This document shows, one piece after another, positions 1 through 10,511 of a stretch of 50,836 bases of DNA (positions are counted from its first letter, which is position 1; the number at the start of each line of letters is the position of its first letter). The stretch spans positions 1-50,836 of the forward strand of contig CAZMOE010000016.1 in the NCBI GenBank assembly GCA_964567855.1, in the 5' to 3' direction. Made by a program: the position numbers and the translations under genes. The notes beneath the pieces are model-generated. The model ran no database searches. It saw nothing but the letters and a program-made list of their open reading frames with translations, and was not told the DNA's origin. The stretch comes from Liminaster sp964567855 (GTDB lineage Bacteria; Bacteroidota; Bacteroidia; Bacteroidales; UBA3663).

Positions 1-31
1 TTGCCCCTTGTGGCAAAACCATAAGGGGCAA
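1..31. terminator. Stem-loop at left edge, terminator-like
   Basis: TTGCCCCTTGTGG (1-13) pairs with CCATAAGGGGCAA (19-31), giving 13 pairs including one G-U around a five-base CAAAA loop. No run of T follows on the + strand. What follows on the - strand lies outside the window. It sits about 140 bases beyond the 3' end of the leftward gene ending at 171, so it may terminate that gene, a gene to the left, or both. Confidence 0.45.
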
Positions 32-170
32 ATTGACTATTGTTGCTTGTCGCAGTGATAAAGACGACTATACCAATCTTCTCTTAGATAGATCCGGCAG
101 TGCTGGAATCTGTACCGTTCTTCATTTTTCCGTTCTCACGTTTTTATAAAGCACAACAAACTATGTGTCA

Positions 171-3100
171 TTATTTTACAATAAATTTTCTACCGTTATT
201 GTCAATGTACATACCTTTAGGAAGTCTTTCTTTTGCCTGATGGCTGAAAGAGAAATGCTTTACCAAACGCCCGTGGGCATCGTAGAGATAACCTGAAGTG
301 TCGCGTTCTGCGTCTATACGGGTTATAGCATCTTCTCCACTCCTATCCGGAACATATACGGAAACCTGGGCCAGCGTGTGATTGCCCACAAGATTAAAGG
401 CGTAAGAAGATTGGGAATCGTAGATATAATAAGGCGTGAAGTCACGTGTCTTCGTATAGGAATCGTTTACAGCATAACAAATAATACTTTCGTCTGCAAT
501 GTTTTTGGTATGGTATTTCGTGGTGTCGTTAAGTGTATTTTTTCCCATGCCGCAATCCATGAGCAGGGAAACACCGCCGTCACACAGGACAAAGTCTCCC
601 AATGCCTGCGGATCGGTGGCGTTTGACGATGTCGCCACATAGTATTCGTAAGCGGAATTCCAGTAGGCCCAGCGGGTCGGCTCCGTCCCAACGCTCCATG
701 ATGTCCCCAGTATAGGAACCACTTCCGCAGCGGTTATGCCGGCGTAATCGATGCTTCGATCCTCCGTGTACTTTCCGGCCAGGGTAACGGATGCCGACGC
801 ATCGTCATAACCTTCGGCCGTAAGGATGGCAGTGAGAGTTCCGGATTCTTCAAATGTGTAGGGCAACGACACTTCGTTTCCGTTGAATGTACAGTAGAGC
901 GACACTTCCGGATTGCCGATGACACTACTATTGTCGAATTGTGCGGTGACAACCGGTGAGAGATGGTTGCCGAGTGTCTCCTCCATTCCGGAGATGCTGA
1001 AAGATGGGTTGTTGAGACCGAGTGTAGTGCCGGCCTCGACAACTTTTGTCGTCTCATCGGATACGCTGCCGTCGTAAAGGGTGGAAATGGCCTTGACCGT
1101 AGTTGTGGATTCTATGGAAAAAGGGGCGTCATACAGGGGGCTTTCCGGTGTGGGCTGTGTTCCGTCAAGAGTGTAGAATGTGGCTTCGGCCTCGGTTTGT
1201 GCAGAGCCTACTCCAGGAATGATGGTAACGGTGCGTTGTCCGTATCGTGCTCCTGTCACGCATATCTGCGGTGCCGAAATACTTTCTTTGTCGGATGTGA
1301 TGAGGGTTACTTTCTTTATTGTAGTGTAATGCACTCCTTTGATGTCCAGACGGACTTTCGTCCCCTCCTCACCTGTCATGACATACGTTGTTCCAGAAAT
1401 CACTTTCTCACCGACGGCCACTGTCTTGCCGGTTGCTCCGGCAGTTTCCGGCTGAGCATTATCAGATGCAAAAAACGCCTCTTCGCCGGTTATATTCAGG
1501 GTCACTTTGTCCCCGGGATTAAGATTCAGCACACAGAAATAGCTGTCCTTATTGAAGTCGAACAGGCCGGTGCTGGCATCGCCTTCCCCCTTATTTCGGA
1601 GATCGAAGTTGCTGACGCCATGATTGAAGGCCAGACGCCCGTTGAACTTCACCACATAGTTGCCGCATCTCATTTCGTCGGCCACAGGTACGTTGACGCC
1701 ATTTACTTGCACGTAATCATCGGTCATGCCGATCGTCGCACCATCCATGAGCGCCCAAGTATAGAAATCGTAACTCTCCTGCACTTCGTTGTTGGCGGCC
1801 CGGAATCTCTTTATAGCCGTACGCATTTTACTGATACAGTCATCGAGAACGGTTTCGCAATAGTTATTTTGTGCTTCGATGGCCTCGGCAAGGGTCTGCG
1901 ACATCTCCTCGCGGCCATTGCTCTTCGACCCGTCGGCAAGAAGGCTGTTCGCTGTGTTGATTAACTCCTTTAGCTCTTCTTGCCGGTCGGTGATTTCTTT
2001 TGTTGTCAACCGGCACCGTTCTATTTCTTTGCCGTTTTCATGAAATGTAACTACCAATGAGGTCGTTCCGGCCGGAACGATTGTTTTCGGGGTCAGTATA
2101 ACTGTCGTTTTACCATACGGAGCAATCGGCTCGCCCTTGCCTTCGGCAATCAGAGTACCTGCCTGCGTGGAAACTTTGACCGTAGTTTCCGCAGACGATG
2201 AAAGACCGAAATTTTCAACGATGACACTCGCGGCCTTATTGTCGGCCCCGACCGCCGGACGCATCGCTGAAAGGATAGCCGGAGTATAATTGACCGCCGG
2301 CATTCTGGCATAGCCGTAAATCATGGCTTCCTTGTTATCGCGGCCGAGCATCATCGGAGCAAACTCCGCCGGCGCTATACCGGTGTCCGCGCCCGGGAAT
2401 GTCACTATCAGATCGCGGCCATCGGTTTCCGATGCTGTAGCTGCAGCCCCCTTGCCGTAGACTACCAGAGACGATACACCGAAACGGAGCGACTGCACAT
2501 TGACATCAGTAGCCGGGCAAAAGTCTCCGGTTGCCTTGATCCGCACCTGTATCGACGCCGTTGACGCAGTTACAGCCTCTGTCCCCAAAACTTCCATCAG
2601 CATACCCGGGTTGAGAGGTAGCACAATATTTTTTGAAGAATGGTTATCATTCGCTTTATCCGCTGACTTTACTGTATCTATCACAGCAAAGTTCATGTAT
2701 GCCGCCCGGCCCTCTGTATCCTGGAATATCTTCGGCCGTTCGAATTTGTACCATTCCTCCATGCTTCCGTCTTCATGGCGTGATATTGAAGTGTCGTAAG
2801 CCCTGCCCGGTTCCGTAGTCCAATGGATACCGTCGAGCGAACGGCTGTAGTAGGCAATCCGTGCGTTGTAGTCATTCACGATCATGTGATACTGCAAGGA
2901 ATCACGCCACAGCACGGGATCTTCCTTGGCCCCGGCATTGCCCGTATATACAGTGGCGTCGGTAATCTGCCGGTATTCCTCTACACCATCTACGCTGACC
3001 CAAATGCTACCGCCGCGGTCGATGGCAAGAAACGAACCGTCGTGCCGCCGTGTAAATGACATGTTGGACAGACTCACAGAGGTGTCCGTACCACGCAGCA

Positions 3101-3614
3101 GAGGACGCTGACGCTGGTCGAAATTGAAATTTCCGAACTCCCAAGGTCCGTCAAGCGACTCGGAGATATAGCGGCCGTTGATGATGTAGGTGACATAACG
3201 ACCGTCGCGAGCACGGTAGGTTTCGGAATTGTGACCTTTGCCGATAGTAGCGACATTGACATACGGTCCCCAGGGATTATCGCTCACGGCGTGATATACC
3301 ATCGAGCCGGAGGACCATGTCGCATGGCCTTTGGCCGAACTTTCCGGCCATCCGCTCACGTGAATGTGATATTTCCCGTTGTCGTCGAGCACGATGTTGC
3401 CGCCCCAATAGGAATAGGTATCGTCCTCGATTCCATTGTCCACCAATCTAGGCTTTGAAACTGCAGCGCCCCAGGTTTCGCTCGACATTACATTACCCTG
3501 CATCGGTAGTAGACGATCCTTGAACTGTCCGCCCTCTGCAAGAGATTGTGCCCTGCCGGTTCCGCATACCAGAACGGCAGCCAGAGCATTAAGCAAAAAG
3601 AGTTTTTTCTTCAT
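171..3614 (-). CDS. Secreted multidomain glycosidase-like beta-propeller protein with type IX-like C-terminal tail
   Basis: An 1147-residue exported protein with an N-terminal signal peptide (residues 1-23, ending GRAQ). Residues about 50-320 are rich in W/Y and SxDG repeats and look like a five-bladed GH43/GH117-type propeller (WPESSAKGHATW, SLDGPWEF, SLDGIHW, FERPKIFQD). Then come Ig-like segments, a helical FIVAR-like stretch (about 540-612), a beta-sandwich carrying FNHGVSNFDLR, and a chitobiase C-terminal-like module (FYTLDGTQPTPESPLY, about 790-870). The last 38 residues (LYDAHGRLVK...KGMYIDNNGRKFIVK) resemble the tails that Bacteroidota use for type IX secretion or surface attachment. 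It probably acts on an extracellular polysaccharide, but substrate and catalytic residues cannot be read with confidence. It is divergent from an AraC regulator that may control it. Confidence 0.8.
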   Translation of the reverse strand: MKKKLFLLNALAAVLVCGTGRAQSLAEGGQFKDRLLPMQGNVMSSETWGAAVSKPRLVDNGIEDDTYSYWGGNIVLDDNGKYHIHVSGWPESSAKGHATWSSGSMVYHAVSDNPWGPYVNVATIGKGHNSETYRARDGRYVTYIINGRYISESLDGPWEFGNFNFDQRQRPLLRGTDTSVSLSNMSFTRRHDGSFLAIDRGGSIWVSVDGVEEYRQITDATVYTGNAGAKEDPVLWRDSLQYHMIVNDYNARIAYYSRSLDGIHWTTEPGRAYDTSISRHEDGSMEEWYKFERPKIFQDTEGRAAYMNFAVIDTVKSADKANDNHSSKNIVLPLNPGMLMEVLGTEAVTASTASIQVRIKATGDFCPATDVNVQSLRFGVSSLVVYGKGAAATASETDGRDLIVTFPGADTGIAPAEFAPMMLGRDNKEAMIYGYARMPAVNYTPAILSAMRPAVGADNKAASVIVENFGLSSSAETTVKVSTQAGTLIAEGKGEPIAPYGKTTVILTPKTIVPAGTTSLVVTFHENGKEIERCRLTTKEITDRQEELKELINTANSLLADGSKSNGREEMSQTLAEAIEAQNNYCETVLDDCISKMRTAIKRFRAANNEVQESYDFYTWALMDGATIGMTDDYVQVNGVNVPVADEMRCGNYVVKFNGRLAFNHGVSNFDLRNKGEGDASTGLFDFNKDSYFCVLNLNPGDKVTLNITGEEAFFASDNAQPETAGATGKTVAVGEKVISGTTYVMTGEEGTKVRLDIKGVHYTTIKKVTLITSDKESISAPQICVTGARYGQRTVTIIPGVGSAQTEAEATFYTLDGTQPTPESPLYDAPFSIESTTTVKAISTLYDGSVSDETTKVVEAGTTLGLNNPSFSISGMEETLGNHLSPVVTAQFDNSSVIGNPEVSLYCTFNGNEVSLPYTFEESGTLTAILTAEGYDDASASVTLAGKYTEDRSIDYAGITAAEVVPILGTSWSVGTEPTRWAYWNSAYEYYVATSSNATDPQALGDFVLCDGGVSLLMDCGMGKNTLNDTTKYHTKNIADESIICYAVNDSYTKTRDFTPYYIYDSQSSYAFNLVGNHTLAQVSVYVPDRSGEDAITRIDAERDTSGYLYDAHGRLVKHFSFSHQAKERLPKGMYIDNNGRKFIVK

Positions 3615-3650
3615 GATATTTAATTAATTATATGATTTTAATTCCGGGGG

Positions 3651-3658
3651 CAAAGATA
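3651..3658 (-). promoter_or_regulatory. -7 promoter box of the secreted glycosidase-like gene
   Basis: On the minus strand this reads TATCTTTG, an exact match to the Bacteroidota TAnnTTTG box, 36 bases upstream of the ATG. No TTTG is seen at the -33 position, which would fit a promoter that needs an activator such as the neighbouring AraC protein. Confidence 0.65.
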
Positions 3659-3745
3659 GAGGCTTTTTTTGGGGCCTCCTGTTCACTAAAACGACTAAAA
3701 ATTGTACTTTTCCGACTTTCTTGAAAATATTTGACAGAAGAATAC

Positions 3746-3753
3746 TATCTTTG
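3746..3753 (+). promoter_or_regulatory. -7 promoter box of the AraC regulator gene
   Basis: TATCTTTG on the plus strand matches TAnnTTTG exactly. It lies about 97 bases before the regulator ATG, implying a leader of about 90 bases. No good -33 TTTG is present at 19-21 bp spacing. Confidence 0.55.
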
Positions 3754-3850
3754 TCCCTGCAGCCGGCTTCCGGGCATGACCTGCAAGGAAATTTTCACTC
3801 CCGGCTGTCGGCCTGCCGGCTTCTTGTAATATATAAATGATTAAAACGGC

Positions 3851-4711
3851 ATGACGATAGACGATTTCCATCCAATGATGCTGAACGTAGGCAAGGCGGT
3901 GCATAATGCCGACTGGAATTGGCACAATGTACGCAGTCCTTTCGCCCGTATTTATTATGTATGCAGCGGCAGCGCGTCTGTGGTATTGCCCGACGGGACA
4001 TACAGACTACGTCCCGGGTATATGTATATCATCCCCCCTTTCACGATTCATTCCAATCTCTGCGATGCACCGTTCACACATTATTATATACATGTGTACG
4101 AGGACAGCGATGCCGGCGTGAACGGTATTTTCGACGAACTGGACTTTCCTGTAGAGATCCCGGCACTTGACGGCGATGTTTCCCTATTTGCAAAACTCAT
4201 TGAAACGAATCCGACAATGAGATTACCGGAATCGGATCCCAGGTCATACGATAACAATACGACTCTACAGCACAATATCATGAACAACCGGCAGCAAACC
4301 ATGGGTCAGAAACTGGAGTCGCGCGGTATCATCTATCAGATATTTTCGCGCTTTCTGGCGGGAAGTACCATGAAGGCGAATGCAAGGGACGAACGGATAC
4401 GCGCGGCCTGCAAATACATATTCGCTAATCTGAACTCGCGCATAAGTATCGACGATCTTGCCGATAAAGCCTGTTTATCGCCCGATTATTTCACCCGCCT
4501 GTTCCGTCAAACCATGAATCACACTCCGGCGCAATATATCAATATAAAAAGAATCGAAAAAGCCCAGATCCGATTACTCACGGAGAATGTATCGGTAAAG
4601 AAACTCGCCTATTCTTTAGGTTATGAGGATCCGCCTTATTTCATCCGCGTATTCAAAAACCTCACAGGCATGACTCCTCATGAATACCGGAAAATGAATA
4701 TCGAATATTAA
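3851..4711 (+). CDS. AraC-family transcriptional regulator with cupin sensor domain
   Basis: A 286-residue AraC/XylS-type regulator. Residues about 20-100 form a cupin-like sensor (VVLPDGTYRLRPGYMYIIPP), and residues 180-282 hold the two helix-turn-helix units (ISIDDLADKACLSPDYFTRLFRQ, then VKKLAYSLGYEDPPYFIRVFKNLTGMTPHEYR). The sensor fold suggests it binds a small ligand, often a sugar. It is transcribed away from the secreted glycosidase-like gene across a 236-bp spacer, the usual layout for a local activator and its target. The target is inferred; no operator was identified. The stop codon overlaps a strong stem-loop. Confidence 0.9.
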   Translation: MTIDDFHPMMLNVGKAVHNADWNWHNVRSPFARIYYVCSGSASVVLPDGTYRLRPGYMYIIPPFTIHSNLCDAPFTHYYIHVYEDSDAGVNGIFDELDFPVEIPALDGDVSLFAKLIETNPTMRLPESDPRSYDNNTTLQHNIMNNRQQTMGQKLESRGIIYQIFSRFLAGSTMKANARDERIRAACKYIFANLNSRISIDDLADKACLSPDYFTRLFRQTMNHTPAQYINIKRIEKAQIRLLTENVSVKKLAYSLGYEDPPYFIRVFKNLTGMTPHEYRKMNIEY

Positions 4712-4750
4712 TGCCTGTTCATGAGAATCAGAGACTCGTGAACAGGCATT
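4710..4750. terminator. 16-bp stem-loop overlapping the araC-like stop codon
   Basis: AATGCCTGTTCATGAG (4710-4725) pairs with CTCGTGAACAGGCATT (4735-4750) over 16 positions, one of them G-U, with a nine-base loop. The left arm begins inside the TAA stop at 4709-4711. No T tract follows on either strand. It lies between this gene and the convergent dapA, so it could act in both directions. Confidence 0.6.
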
Positions 4751-4819
4751 ACAAAATGGGGTATCGTTTATCTCTATCAGGAAAACACTCCCAAGGGATT
4801 TTATCGTCCGCAAAACGGT

Positions 4820-5698
4820 TTATCGGAGCTGACGCAGGATATTCCGGATCTTTTCGAACGTTGTGATACGGGTGGGCACGAGCGGCAGACGCAACACGTT
4901 TTCGCAGAAACCCATGGCATGAAGCATGGCCTTGACGCCGGCTGGATTGCCGTCGACAAACAGCAGGTTGAAAAGTTCCGTGAAACGGTGGTGAATCTTC
5001 AACGCATCGTTGTATTCTCCATTCAGCGCCAGGCGGACCATTCGGCTGAACTCCTTGGGGAAGGCGTTGCCAATGACGGAGATAACTCCGACAGCGCCCA
5101 GCGTAATCAGCGGGAAAGTAATGCCATCGTCACCGGAGATGACCGAAAAACGCTTCGGTTTATTCTTGATGATCTCATCCATCTGGGCAATATTGCCGGA
5201 GGCCTCCTTGATGGCAATGATATTGTCGAAATCATTGGCCAGGCGTAAAGTAGTTTCCGGCAACATATTCACTCCGGTACGTCCGGGAACGTTATAAAGA
5301 ATCACCGGGACAGGACTGGCCTCGGCGATAGCCTTGTAGTGCTGATATATGCCCTCTTGCGAAGGTTTGTTATAATAAGGTACAACGGAAAGAATAGCGT
5401 CGATGCCGCGGAAATCGCCGTTTTGCAACTCGCTGACGACAGCCGCCGTGTTATTGCCGCCGCATCCTAAAACGATAGGAACACGCCCGCCCGTTACGTC
5501 GACGATAAAGCGACGGAGTTCCATTTTCTCGTCGGCGGAAAGGGTGGGCGTTTCGGCTGTAGTGCCCAACGCCACAATGAAATCCGCTCCATTGGCAATC
5601 TGGTGGTTAACAAGACGTTCTAAGGCGGCATAATCAATCGATAAGTCCTGTTTATATGGAGTGATCAGGGCAACGCCCATACCTTGTATATTTCCCAT
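4820..5698 (-). CDS. dapA: 4-hydroxy-tetrahydrodipicolinate synthase
   Basis: A 292-residue TIM-barrel enzyme that condenses pyruvate with aspartate semialdehyde in the first step of lysine and diaminopimelate synthesis. Visible features are the GTTAET loop (45-50), Tyr135 in ILYNVPGRTG, the Schiff-base lysine Lys164 in IAIKEASGN, and ISGDDGITFP. Length matches the family. The conserved N-terminus (GMGVALITPY) supports this start. It is a single gene with its own promoter box about 18 bases upstream. Confidence 0.97.
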   Translation of the reverse strand: MGNIQGMGVALITPYKQDLSIDYAALERLVNHQIANGADFIVALGTTAETPTLSADEKMELRRFIVDVTGGRVPIVLGCGGNNTAAVVSELQNGDFRGIDAILSVVPYYNKPSQEGIYQHYKAIAEASPVPVILYNVPGRTGVNMLPETTLRLANDFDNIIAIKEASGNIAQMDEIIKNKPKRFSVISGDDGITFPLITLGAVGVISVIGNAFPKEFSRMVRLALNGEYNDALKIHHRFTELFNLLFVDGNPAGVKAMLHAMGFCENVLRLPLVPTRITTFEKIRNILRQLR

Positions 5699-5715
5699 AT
5701 ATGTGAATTTTGCTC

Positions 5716-5723
5716 CAAAGATA
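5716..5723 (-). promoter_or_regulatory. -7 promoter box of dapA
   Basis: Minus-strand TATCTTTG, an exact TAnnTTTG match 18 bases upstream of the dapA ATG, giving a very short leader of about 10-13 bases. No CAAA (reverse TTTG) was seen at the -33 position. Confidence 0.6.
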
Positions 5724-5735
5724 GTTTATAAATAT

Positions 5736-5769
5736 AAAATAGAAAATAAACACCCCTCAGAATGTGTTT
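5736..5769 (-). terminator. Probable terminator of the pyrK-pyrD operon
   Basis: On the minus strand AAACAC and GTGTTT (plus coordinates 5764-5769 and 5748-5753) form a six-pair stem with a ten-base loop. It is followed by a T-rich stretch, ATTTTCTATTTT. It sits between the end of pyrD and the dapA promoter, where a terminator is expected, but the stem is short. Confidence 0.5.
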
Positions 5770-5813
5770 GAAAACATGTTTTTAATCTCTTGATTGCCTG
5801 TCAGCGTCGTTAT

Positions 5814-6725
5814 TCACACTTTCAGCGCACCGATAATCTCATGCACATCGCTGCATCCATGCCGCTCCAGATATTCTCCGATACCCTCGATGACTTTGAC
5901 CGTCACTGAGGGATCGATAAAGTTGGCGGTTCCGATTTCTATGGCCCGCGCACCGCACAACATGAATTCAATGGCATCGGTGGCATTCATGATTCCACCC
6001 AGCCCCACTATTGGAATCTTAACGGCATTGTAGGCCTGCCATACGCATCTCAAAGCAATCGGTTTGATGGCCGCTCCGCTTAATCCGCCGGTGACTGTGG
6101 ATAGCAGCGGCCGTTGCTTTTCCGCATCGACGGCCATAGCCAGCACGGTATTGATCAATGAAACGGCGTCGGCACCAGCGGCTTCCACTGCACGGGCTAT
6201 TTCCTGGATACTGGTTACATTCGGGGTAAGTTTGACGATCAAAGTCTTGCTATAGGCCCTGCGGACAGCGCTTACCACCGATTCCGCCAGATCGCACTGA
6301 GTGCCGAAACCCATGCCGCCGGCTTTTACATTGGGGCAAGAGATATTCAGTTCAACGGCAGGGATTTTTTCCAGTTCGTTCAGGCGTTCTGCGGCCTTGA
6401 CATAGTCTTCGATACACGAACCGGAGAGATTTACGATGACATTGGTGGAATAGTCTTTGAGTTTCGGATAGATATGTTCGCAAAAATAGCCAACCCCTTT
6501 ATTCTGTAGACCGACGGCATTGATCATACCCGACGGAGTTTCGGCCAGACGTGGATAAGCATTGCCTTCGCGGTGATGCAGCGTCGTGCCTTTGACAATG
6601 AAGCCGCCCAAGCGGTTCAAGTCGATGAAGTCGCTGAATTCAACTCCGTAGCCGAATGTTCCAGAGGCGGTGAGTACGGGATTCTTAAGCTTTAAATCCC
6701 CGATTTCTATATTTAGATTTGCCAT
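5814..6725 (-). CDS. pyrD: Dihydroorotate dehydrogenase, type 1B catalytic subunit
   Basis: A 303-residue FMN enzyme that oxidises dihydroorotate to orotate in pyrimidine synthesis. Class 1B is indicated by the active-site cysteine Cys130 in NISCPNVKAGG and by the pyrK gene next to it. Other signatures are LTASGTFGYG (18-27), KGTTLHHREGN (45-55), VKLTPNV and the phosphate-binding GLGGIMNATDA. The ATG lies four bases after the pyrK stop, so the genes are probably translated together. The pair uses NAD+ as electron acceptor through PyrK. Confidence 0.97.
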   Translation of the reverse strand: MANLNIEIGDLKLKNPVLTASGTFGYGVEFSDFIDLNRLGGFIVKGTTLHHREGNAYPRLAETPSGMINAVGLQNKGVGYFCEHIYPKLKDYSTNVIVNLSGSCIEDYVKAAERLNELEKIPAVELNISCPNVKAGGMGFGTQCDLAESVVSAVRRAYSKTLIVKLTPNVTSIQEIARAVEAAGADAVSLINTVLAMAVDAEKQRPLLSTVTGGLSGAAIKPIALRCVWQAYNAVKIPIVGLGGIMNATDAIEFMLCGARAIEIGTANFIDPSVTVKVIEGIGEYLERHGCSDVHEIIGALKV

Positions 6726-6729
6726 AACA

Positions 6730-7545
6730 TTACCATTTTAAGTCGTTGATATCAAATACCGGTCCATCAGAGCAGACGCAACGGTGCCCCTGTTTCGTGT
6801 CCTCCACACAACAAAGACATACCCCGAGGCCGCAGGCCATTTTGTTCTCTAATGAAACTTCACAGAAGTTCGGTTCGATCGTTTCTTTCGCATTTCTAAC
6901 CAGGGAGACAACCGCCATCATCATGGGTTTGGGACCGCAGACCTTGATAGCGTCGAATACGGTCAGGTCATGCAGAATAGTATGGTTGGTCACGAATCCT
7001 TTTTCACAGCGAAAACCGTCTACAGCAGTGCCGTCCTCGGTCGAAATACAGACCTCGCCGTACTTCCTGAATTCTTCGGTCCGGATGGCCTCTTTGGCAC
7101 TTCTCCAGCCCAGAAGGAAGGTTACCTTTTTGCCGGCACGGGCAAGTGCGGCACCGGTGTCCAGCAACGGAGCGACTCCGACCCCGCCACCGATGAGCAG
7201 GTAGTTCTCCCGCACCCGGATATCGTTATCGGGCATAGTAAAACCTTTGCCCAGCGGATAGATGAGGTTCAATGTCTCTCCGGTCCGCAACGTGGCCAGT
7301 CTGCGGGTACCATCTCCGACGATCTGAACCAGAAGCCAAAGTTCGTTAGCCGTCGTATCTGTATAATGCACCGAAATCGGACGGCGCAGAAAGACTCCCG
7401 GTTCCTTATCAATAAGAATTTCTACAAATTGTCCGGCCTGAATGGTTTCCATCGGTTGATGGTCTGCCGGAGTAAGTTTTAAAAGTATGTTGCGCTCATT
7501 CAGCCTGGCGAGCGAAACCACAGTAAAGTCCGTTTGCTTTTTCAT
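6730..7545 (-). CDS. pyrK: Dihydroorotate dehydrogenase electron transfer subunit
   Basis: A 271-residue ferredoxin-reductase-like subunit carrying FAD and a [2Fe-2S] cluster. It passes electrons from PyrD to NAD+. The N-terminal flavin domain has FLRRPISVHYTD; the NAD domain has LIGGGVGVAPLL and KVCGPKPMM; the C-terminal cysteine cluster is C238, C243, C245/C246 and C256/C258 in ACGLGVCLCC...CVC. It sits three bases after the XRE-type regulator and four bases before pyrD, so all three form a tight operon. Confidence 0.95.
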   Translation of the reverse strand: MKKQTDFTVVSLARLNERNILLKLTPADHQPMETIQAGQFVEILIDKEPGVFLRRPISVHYTDTTANELWLLVQIVGDGTRRLATLRTGETLNLIYPLGKGFTMPDNDIRVRENYLLIGGGVGVAPLLDTGAALARAGKKVTFLLGWRSAKEAIRTEEFRKYGEVCISTEDGTAVDGFRCEKGFVTNHTILHDLTVFDAIKVCGPKPMMMAVVSLVRNAKETIEPNFCEVSLENKMACGLGVCLCCVEDTKQGHRCVCSDGPVFDINDLKW

Positions 7546-7548
7546 CTG

Positions 7549-7878
7549 TCAATCTTTATGGTCCGGATAATAGTTGCTATACGTATTATCGTCGTAATAT
7601 ATTGTAATATGATGTACGTTTTTTTCCTTCTCCGGCGCAGCTGTCGCCGTCTCTTTTCTCTCACCCCGTGTCCGCATCATGGGTTCCTCTCCATAGATCA
7701 GCCAGTCGGGTGACAGTTGTTTGTAGGTGGACAAAATCTTCATGACAACCTCCAGACTGGGATTGTTTCTCCCTGTCAGGATGTGACTTATAATAGACCG
7801 TTTCACCCCGATTTGGTCTGCAAATTGTGCTTGCGAAAAGCCGAGATGCTCTATTAACTCTGATATTCTGTCTTTCAT
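7549..7878 (-). CDS. XRE-family helix-turn-helix protein, first gene of the pyrK-pyrD operon
   Basis: A 109-residue protein with a Cro/C1-type HTH at about residues 3-65 (FSQAQFADQIGVKRSIISH, then TGRNNPSLEVVMKIL). A short tail ends in an acidic, tyrosine-rich peptide (ITIYYDDNTYSNYYPDHKD). No ligand domain or catalytic motif is visible. It is the promoter-proximal gene of the operon, three bases from pyrK, so it could be an autoregulator of pyrimidine synthesis. That role is inferred from position only. Confidence 0.9.
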   Translation of the reverse strand: MKDRISELIEHLGFSQAQFADQIGVKRSIISHILTGRNNPSLEVVMKILSTYKQLSPDWLIYGEEPMMRTRGERKETATAAPEKEKNVHHITIYYDDNTYSNYYPDHKD

Positions 7879-7899
7879 AATTCTTTAAATTTCGGTGTA

Positions 7900-7930
7900 C
7901 AAATGTAGTATTTATAAATGATAAATCAAA
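7900..7930 (-). promoter_or_regulatory. Promoter of the XRE regulator-pyrK-pyrD operon
   Basis: Minus strand: TTTG (plus 7927-7930), a 19-bp spacer, then TACATTTG (plus 7900-7907). Both elements match the Bacteroidota consensus. The leader to the ATG at 7878 is about 18-20 bases. Confidence 0.75.
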
Positions 7931-8411
7931 AAATAACCCCTTACTTAGTTTGATGTTTTTTTTCATCAAACCAAAACGTTAGATACCGATATGATTCAAT
8001 GCGCTTCAAATGCTTCTGTAATTATCACATACGGATATAAATACTTATTTCATTGATAAATGTTGAATTATATACATTATAATAGCTATTTCCGTCACAA
8101 AAGGAAGCGCTTTTAACGTTAAATCCGATATTAAAATACGGATATATACATGTATATATATGATATTTAATGCAATATAATTTACCGATTACACTAAATA
8201 CATAATAAAAGACGAAATGTTCAAATTCATTACCATTACTTACATACTTGGCGATCCTTCCGGCGTTGCAGCAAGGGACAAACAGATACAAATGTGTATA
8301 AACTGCACCGCCGCGCCCCCTTCCTACTCTATTGATGGTCGAATATTTTTTAAATTTACGATCACTTATATGCTCTTTAATGCTTCCTTTAATTTTATCT
8401 GCGTTTTTTAT

Positions 8412-8442
8412 TTTGTAATTCATCGCTTAGGCATTATCTTTG
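8412..8442 (+). promoter_or_regulatory. Promoter of uvrB, five bases from the start codon
   Basis: TTTG (8412-8415), a 19-bp spacer, then TATCTTTG (8435-8442): a full consensus match. Only TGCCC separates the box from the uvrB ATG at 8448. Since transcription starts a few bases after this box, the message would have almost no leader. Confidence 0.75.
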
Positions 8443-8447
8443 TGCCC

Positions 8448-10493
<2,046 letters not shown>

Positions 10494-10511
10494 ATATATA
10501 TCATTAACTTT

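Larger units (their letters stand above)
7879..8447. other. AT-rich 569-bp divergent intergenic region
   Basis: Separates the leftward pyr operon from rightward uvrB. It holds both promoters at its ends and a cluster of symmetric motifs: TTTAACGTTAAA (8112-8123), an ATCCG/CGGAT inverted pair (8123-8127 and 8139-8143), an 18-bp perfect palindrome (8142-8159), and the direct repeat ATACGGATATA at 8029-8039 and 8136-8146. A leftward reading frame (8025-8423) and an in-frame upstream extension of uvrB from 8217 look like chance open frames. I see no RNA gene. Confidence 0.6.

Noticed and set aside
963..1964. A 333-codon plus-strand frame
   Set aside because: Antisense to the large secreted protein; cysteine-rich, random-looking sequence.
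8025..8423. A 132-codon leftward frame in the intergenic region
   Set aside because: Low-complexity, AT-rich, I/Y/N-rich translation with no family features; overlaps the uvrB promoter.
8217..8447. N-terminal extension of uvrB
   Set aside because: Not conserved, AT-rich, and would include the promoter at 8412-8442.
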